From JBBDWJ01 sp040902925 (GTDB lineage: Bacteria > Acidobacteriota > Terriglobia > Bryobacterales > UBA6623): a stretch of DNA of 9,432 nucleotides. A program made the position numbers and the translations under genes. The stretch lies in the NCBI GenBank assembly GCA_040902925.1, contig JBBDWJ010000017.1, positions 1 to 9,432 on the forward strand. The letters run 5' to 3'. Of this stretch, positions 6,872-9,432 are shown piece by piece. A model generated the notes under the pieces. The model had not been told where the DNA came from and made no database searches. It saw nothing but the letters and a program-made list of their open reading frames with translations. How positions within the stretch are numbered: position 1 is the stretch's first letter; each line of letters starts with the position of its first letter.

Positions 6872-7075
6872 GTGCTGGCGCTGCTGCTGTCGGCGGCCGG
6901 ACTGTACGCATCGCTTGCCTATCAGGTCGCATTACGAACGCGAGAGATCGGCATCCGGTCGGCGCTGGGAGCGCGCCGCCAGTCGATCCTGTTGTTGGTC
7001 GCGGCTGGCGGAGCATGGCTGCCGGCGCGCCGCGCGGCAGCAATCAGCCCGCTGACCGCCCTACGAGAGGGCTAA
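6872..7075 (+). pseudogene. Remnant of a MacB/FtsX-type ABC transporter permease
   Basis: The 67 encoded residues are recognisable as two separate pieces of the C-terminal part of a MacB-like permease. LALLLSAAGLYASLAYQVAL followed by RTREIGIRSALGARRQSIL is the conserved start of the last membrane segment block and its cytoplasmic loop. WLPARRAAAISPLTALREG is the conserved extreme C-terminus. In intact family members these blocks are separated by several dozen residues carrying transmembrane helices; here they are joined in frame around residues 43-48 (about 6998-7015). The large extracytoplasmic domain and N-terminal helices are absent, and the frame has a TAG at 6842-6844 upstream. It is therefore a non-functional relic formed by at least one internal and one 5' deletion. 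It faces away from the kinase gene, whose start lies 43 bases off. Confidence 0.8.
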
Positions 7076-7081
7076 CCTGTA

Positions 7082-7118
7082 CCGGCTTTAGGAGCCGGCG
7101 TGGCGAGCGGCGCTAAAG
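7082..7118. repeat. REP-like palindromic intergenic sequence
   Basis: CCGGCT (7082-7087) and AGCCGG (7093-7098) form a perfect 6-bp hairpin with a 5-base loop. CTTTAG (7086-7091) can alternatively pair with CTAAAG (7113-7118) across a GC-rich spacer. It lies just after the permease remnant's stop and downstream of the unknown minus-strand gene at 7169. It could be a small repetitive element or a terminator stem; the T run needed for an intrinsic terminator is missing on both strands. Confidence 0.4.
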
Positions 7119-7168
7119 TCCCCCCAACTGTTCCGTTGACGGCGGGTTGATCAGCGCACGCGGGTCAT

Positions 7169-7852
7169 TTATGTGAAGCCGCCGGGAAGCATCGTGCCGA
7201 CGCCTCCGACCACGGGACCGACTGGCACATACGGCGGCGCGAATGTTGGTACCGGCCCGGTTCCGATGGCGTTGGTGACCATCGTCGATACCTTCCAGAG
7301 GTTAAATACTTTCTCAAAGGCATCGCCGATGGCATCGTAGAGACTCTCATTCCCCGCTTGGCCTGCAATAGCCACCATTTGTGACTTGAGTGCTGACGCG
7401 CTGATTGATACCGCCACCATGGTCAACGCCGCAAAGGGGCACGGGATGTTCGGCGTTGGTGGCGCTACCGGAGATGGAAACGCAACAAAGGAGGGATACC
7501 ACGGCAGGCCCGGTACTTTGACCGTTGCCATCAAGCTGAGCCATCCTTTTCCGATGACGTTGGCGACCGCGTTGGTCAACTGGACCTCCTGCGGTTTTGC
7601 CTTCGGGCCCGTCGCTAAGATCAGCGGCGCCAGGGGCGGTCCGACAATTTGACCACCCACTGCGATAGGACCGTTGATGATGATTCCGACCATACTGGCG
7701 GTTGCTTGCCACGTTCCCCAGGCGGAACAGATCGCTTCACTGATGCCATCGAGATACTTCTCGCCATCGACGGATGGGGCGCCGCGCTTTGGGGCGCTCC
7801 CATACTTGAGTTTGGCCAACTGTTTCATCATTGAGGCCTGAGGTGCGGGCAT
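7169..7852 (-). CDS. Uncharacterised protein of three degenerate Trp/Gly-Pro repeats
   Basis: A 227-residue protein I cannot assign to a named family. It shows three copies of a unit: an amphipathic helix with Trp, a short hydrophobic strand, then a Pro/Gly-rich loop. Unit 1 (about 33-76) has LDGISEAI, W45, W48 and GPPLAP. Unit 2 (91-137) has TNAVANVI, W104 and VAPPTPN. Unit 3 (171-214) has YDAIGDAF, W186 and FAPPYVPVGP. In units 1 and 3 an Asp is followed 13 residues later by Trp and another 13 later by Gly-Pro (D35-W48-G61P62; D173-W186-G199P200). There is no signal peptide and no convincing transmembrane helix. The hydrophobic Pro-rich loops suggest a structural or membrane-contacting role, which is speculation. 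The start is uncertain: ATG at 7852 (weak AGG upstream) is preferred over GTG at 7915 and ATG at 7831. It is divergent from the WG-repeat gene. Confidence 0.6.
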   Translation of the reverse strand: MPAPQASMMKQLAKLKYGSAPKRGAPSVDGEKYLDGISEAICSAWGTWQATASMVGIIINGPIAVGGQIVGPPLAPLILATGPKAKPQEVQLTNAVANVIGKGWLSLMATVKVPGLPWYPSFVAFPSPVAPPTPNIPCPFAALTMVAVSISASALKSQMVAIAGQAGNESLYDAIGDAFEKVFNLWKVSTMVTNAIGTGPVPTFAPPYVPVGPVVGGVGTMLPGGFT

Positions 7853-7873
7853 GCGGCCTATGCTAACACGGCT

Positions 7874-7886
7874 GCCGGTTACCGGC
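7874..7886. promoter_or_regulatory. Short palindrome upstream of the unknown repeat-protein gene
   Basis: GCCGGT-T-ACCGGC is a perfect odd palindrome 22 bases before the preferred ATG at 7852. It could be an operator or leader hairpin. Its presence mildly favours the 7852 start over the upstream GTG, which would make it coding. Confidence 0.25.
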
Positions 7887-7949
7887 GGATGAGAGTTTGC
7901 TGGCGCTCCATGCACCGGTCCGCGGACGGGTGCGGGTGGGGTTGCGGGC

Positions 7950-8029
7950 GGGGACAGTCACCAGGTTTTTGTCGGCCGACGGTGGGCTGTCGCCAATGGA
8001 ATTTGACATAAAACTTGGTGACTGTCCCC
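7950..8029. mobile_element. 80-bp element with 21-nt terminal inverted repeats (MITE/REPIN-like)
   Basis: The left end (7950-7970, beginning GGGGACAGTCACC) and right end (8009-8029, ending GGTGACTGTCCCC) are inverted copies matching at 19 of 21 positions around a 38-base centre, which itself contains the palindrome GTCGGCCGAC. It encodes nothing. The compact size and long ends fit a non-autonomous element or a REPIN-type pair mobilised by a transposase elsewhere; no target duplication is apparent. It occupies the divergent intergenic region between the unknown repeat-protein gene and the WG-repeat gene. A probable decayed relative of equal length lies at 4291-4370. Confidence 0.7.
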
Positions 8030-8214
8030 CTCGGGCTCTCCTCCTGGATGGGAGATCCGGAGATTCGGTGCCTAAGCGGCCCAGCGAGCTTTACGAGCCA
8101 TGAGCTGTGGTTCGGGATGGGCTATGCTGCTGACTGTGCGGGTTGGGGGCCGCATTGCGGATCTGTGCCTCATTTGAACTCATTTCGTGCCGTGCAGCCT
8201 GGAGAGAAATCAGT
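8030..8214. other. Leader region of the WG-repeat gene
   Basis: No convincing gene. The most useful signal is GGAGAG (8201-8206), eight bases before the ATG at 8215, a good ribosome binding site that fixes that start against an in-frame ATG at 8143. TATGCT near 8120 is a weak -10 without a matching -35. Confidence 0.45.
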
Positions 8215-9240
8215 ATGCCATTTGCTGAGCAAAGGCAGTTTCCCATCCTCGTACGCCAGGGTAGAAGCCGCGCACGCTACAAGGTTGGATACATTGATCG
8301 AAGTGGAAAGCCGGTGATCGAACCCCAGTTTGACGACGGCGACTGCTTCAGTGAAGGCTTGGCGGCCATCAAACTGAACAAGAAGTGGGGATTCATCGAC
8401 AGCAAGGGCGATAGGATCATTGAGCCGCGGTTCATAGCAGTGGCGCATTTCTATGAGGGACTTGCAGCGGCTTGCGGGGGACCCCAGAAATGGGGTTATG
8501 TCGATTTTACAGGCCATTTCACCATTCCAGCTCAATACATGATAGCGGGTGATTTCTCTGAGGGCTTGGCGTGGATACGTAAGGGAGAAGGTCTGGAGGG
8601 TTTTGTCGACCGCGAAGGTAGAGTCGTAGTTCCTCCTATCTACCAAAGCGTCAGGAGCCACTCGGAGGGTCTCGCACCCGTACAAATCGGCGGTCTTTGG
8701 GGCTATATCGATCAGGAGGGCGAAATGGTCATCTCACCGCAGTTTGCCGGCGACCTCGCGTGTCCGTTTTTGGAGGGCTTAAGCCGAGTCAAGCACGGCG
8801 GGCGCTACGGGTTCATTGACAGGTCTGGAAAATGGGTAATTGAGCCCCGATTTCCGTTCGCGCTGGATTTTCATGAGGGGTGGGCTTTAGTAGGCAAGAG
8901 CTTTGAGGAACTAACTGGATATATTACGCCTGAGGGGGATCTAAAAATACGGCTATCGGATTGTGTCTCTGCAAAGCAATTTTCGGAAGGGTTGGCTGCC
9001 GTAACGTACCCCGACGGATCGACGGGCTTTATTGATGCGTCGGGAGAGCTAGCTATCCCTGCTCGCTATGAGTCTACTCGTCCATTTTGTTCTGGTCTGG
9101 CTGCAGTGACTACGGAGAGCAGCATCGGCTATATCAACCACGAAGGGGCGTTCGTCTGGGAAGGCCCTTGGGTGCAAACGGGCTTTTTCATCCGTCCTAT
9201 TCCGCTCGCGCTCCAGCCGCGAAGCGGCGTCGGAAAGTAG
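8215..9240 (+). CDS. WG-repeat protein with eight full repeats and a truncated ninth
   Basis: A 341-residue protein made almost wholly of WG repeats with a period near 35 residues. Each starts with G-Y/F-I/V-D/T/N-x-x-G and continues with a P-x-(F/Y) block and an EGLA-type turn. Repeat starts fall at about residues 25, 59, 94, 129, 163, 199, 235, 271 and 305. The seventh is degenerate (GYITPEG, lacking the P-x-F block) and the ninth breaks off after GAFVWEG. WG repeats are thought to form beta-structured, binding-type scaffolds; no enzyme domain is fused here. There is no signal peptide, so it is probably cytoplasmic. The start at 8215 is backed by GGAGAG at good spacing. Base composition is clearly lower in GC than the neighbouring kinase (sampled lines 47-50% versus 73%), suggesting separate origin. 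The final residues (RPIPLALQPRSGVGK) are encoded by an intergenic palindromic repeat, which supplies the stop codon. Role unknown. Confidence 0.9.
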   Translation: MPFAEQRQFPILVRQGRSRARYKVGYIDRSGKPVIEPQFDDGDCFSEGLAAIKLNKKWGFIDSKGDRIIEPRFIAVAHFYEGLAAACGGPQKWGYVDFTGHFTIPAQYMIAGDFSEGLAWIRKGEGLEGFVDREGRVVVPPIYQSVRSHSEGLAPVQIGGLWGYIDQEGEMVISPQFAGDLACPFLEGLSRVKHGGRYGFIDRSGKWVIEPRFPFALDFHEGWALVGKSFEELTGYITPEGDLKIRLSDCVSAKQFSEGLAAVTYPDGSTGFIDASGELAIPARYESTRPFCSGLAAVTTESSIGYINHEGAFVWEGPWVQTGFFIRPIPLALQPRSGVGK

Positions 9241-9432
9241 CCCAGGGTGGAGCCGCGGGCGGAACCCTGGGTAGAGGTCCATAGATGGACGAGCCCCGCA
9301 AGGGGCGATGGAAACACCAACGCCGTATCCATCGCCCCGCTGGGGCTCGAAATCAGAAAACGCAATACCACCCAGGGTTCCGCCCCGGCTCCGCCCATGG
9401 CTGCACCCTGGGCTACTTTCCGCCGCCGCTTC
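9202..9432. repeat. Large nested palindromic repeat, running past the window end
   Basis: The outermost arms 9221-9249 and 9404-9432 are inverted copies matching at 28 of 29 bases (GAAGCGGCG...GTAGCCCAGGGTG). The next layer, 9250-9272 and 9370-9391, also pairs (GAGCCG...CGGAACCCTGGGT), with 12 extra bases on the right side. An inner pair, 9290-9312 and 9328-9349, encloses a 15-base loop. Each inner arm also folds on itself: GCCCC-GCAA-GGGGC at 9293-9306 and GCCCC-GCT-GGGGC at 9334-9346. GTCCA/TGGAC pair at 9277-9290. A further hairpin precedes the left arm (9202-9227). It encodes no plausible protein and resembles composite REP/BIME-type intergenic repeats. The outer arm may continue beyond 9432. 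Confidence 0.8.

Noticed and set aside
8003..8008. Perfect TTGACA (-35-like) inside the 80-bp element
   Set aside because: No -10 resembling TATAAT lies 16-18 bases downstream; the positions there read CCCC-rich element end.
8170..8685. Minus-strand frame of 171 codons opposite the WG-repeat gene
   Set aside because: It is antisense to clear WG repeats and mirrors their periodicity; there is no independent support.

Overview
The window most resembles a chromosomal segment of a GC-rich soil bacterium, probably an acidobacterium of the Bryobacter/Solibacter type. This is inferred from the mix of gene families. There is a serine/threonine kinase fused to a TolB-like region and TPRs, a short-tailed PEP-CTERM surface protein and a sulfatase-like protein ending in the LRSLGYI signature. 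A remnant of a MacB/FtsX-type permease and dense GC-rich intergenic palindromes add to the picture. No rRNA, tRNA, CRISPR array or complete transposase gene is visible.

Layout. Positions 1-368 hold no convincing intact gene, only a possible decayed minus-strand gene end. A small zinc-ribbon membrane protein (369-665, plus strand) converges on a PEP-CTERM protein (714-1478, minus). Upstream of that are two larger minus-strand genes: a sulfatase-like lipoprotein (1783-4197) and a membrane-anchored Ser/Thr kinase (4453-6828). The three minus-strand genes face the same way but are separated by 255-304 bases with their own promoter-like or hairpin signals, so they are more likely neighbours than one tight operon. 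Directly upstream of the kinase is a 3' remnant of an ABC-transporter permease (6872-7075, plus) that has lost its N-terminal part and an internal block.

The right quarter (7082-9432) looks accessory. It holds two divergent genes of unknown role: a minus-strand protein built of three degenerate Trp/Gly-Pro repeats (7169-7852), and a plus-strand WG-repeat protein (8215-9240) of visibly lower GC. Between them lies an 80-bp element with near-perfect 21-nt inverted ends (7950-8029). A hairpin repeat borders the left side. A large nested palindrome (about 9202-9432, running off the window) borders the right side and supplies the last codons and stop of the WG gene. A probable decayed copy of the 80-bp element, of the same length, sits between the kinase and the sulfatase (4291-4370).

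How the genes work together. The kinase would sense and phosphorylate at the inner membrane, while the sulfatase-like and PEP-CTERM proteins act in the envelope, but no direct functional link can be read from the sequence. The points most worth following are the 80-bp element family, the triplicated unknown protein, and the sulfatase homologue whose formylglycine position is a threonine.
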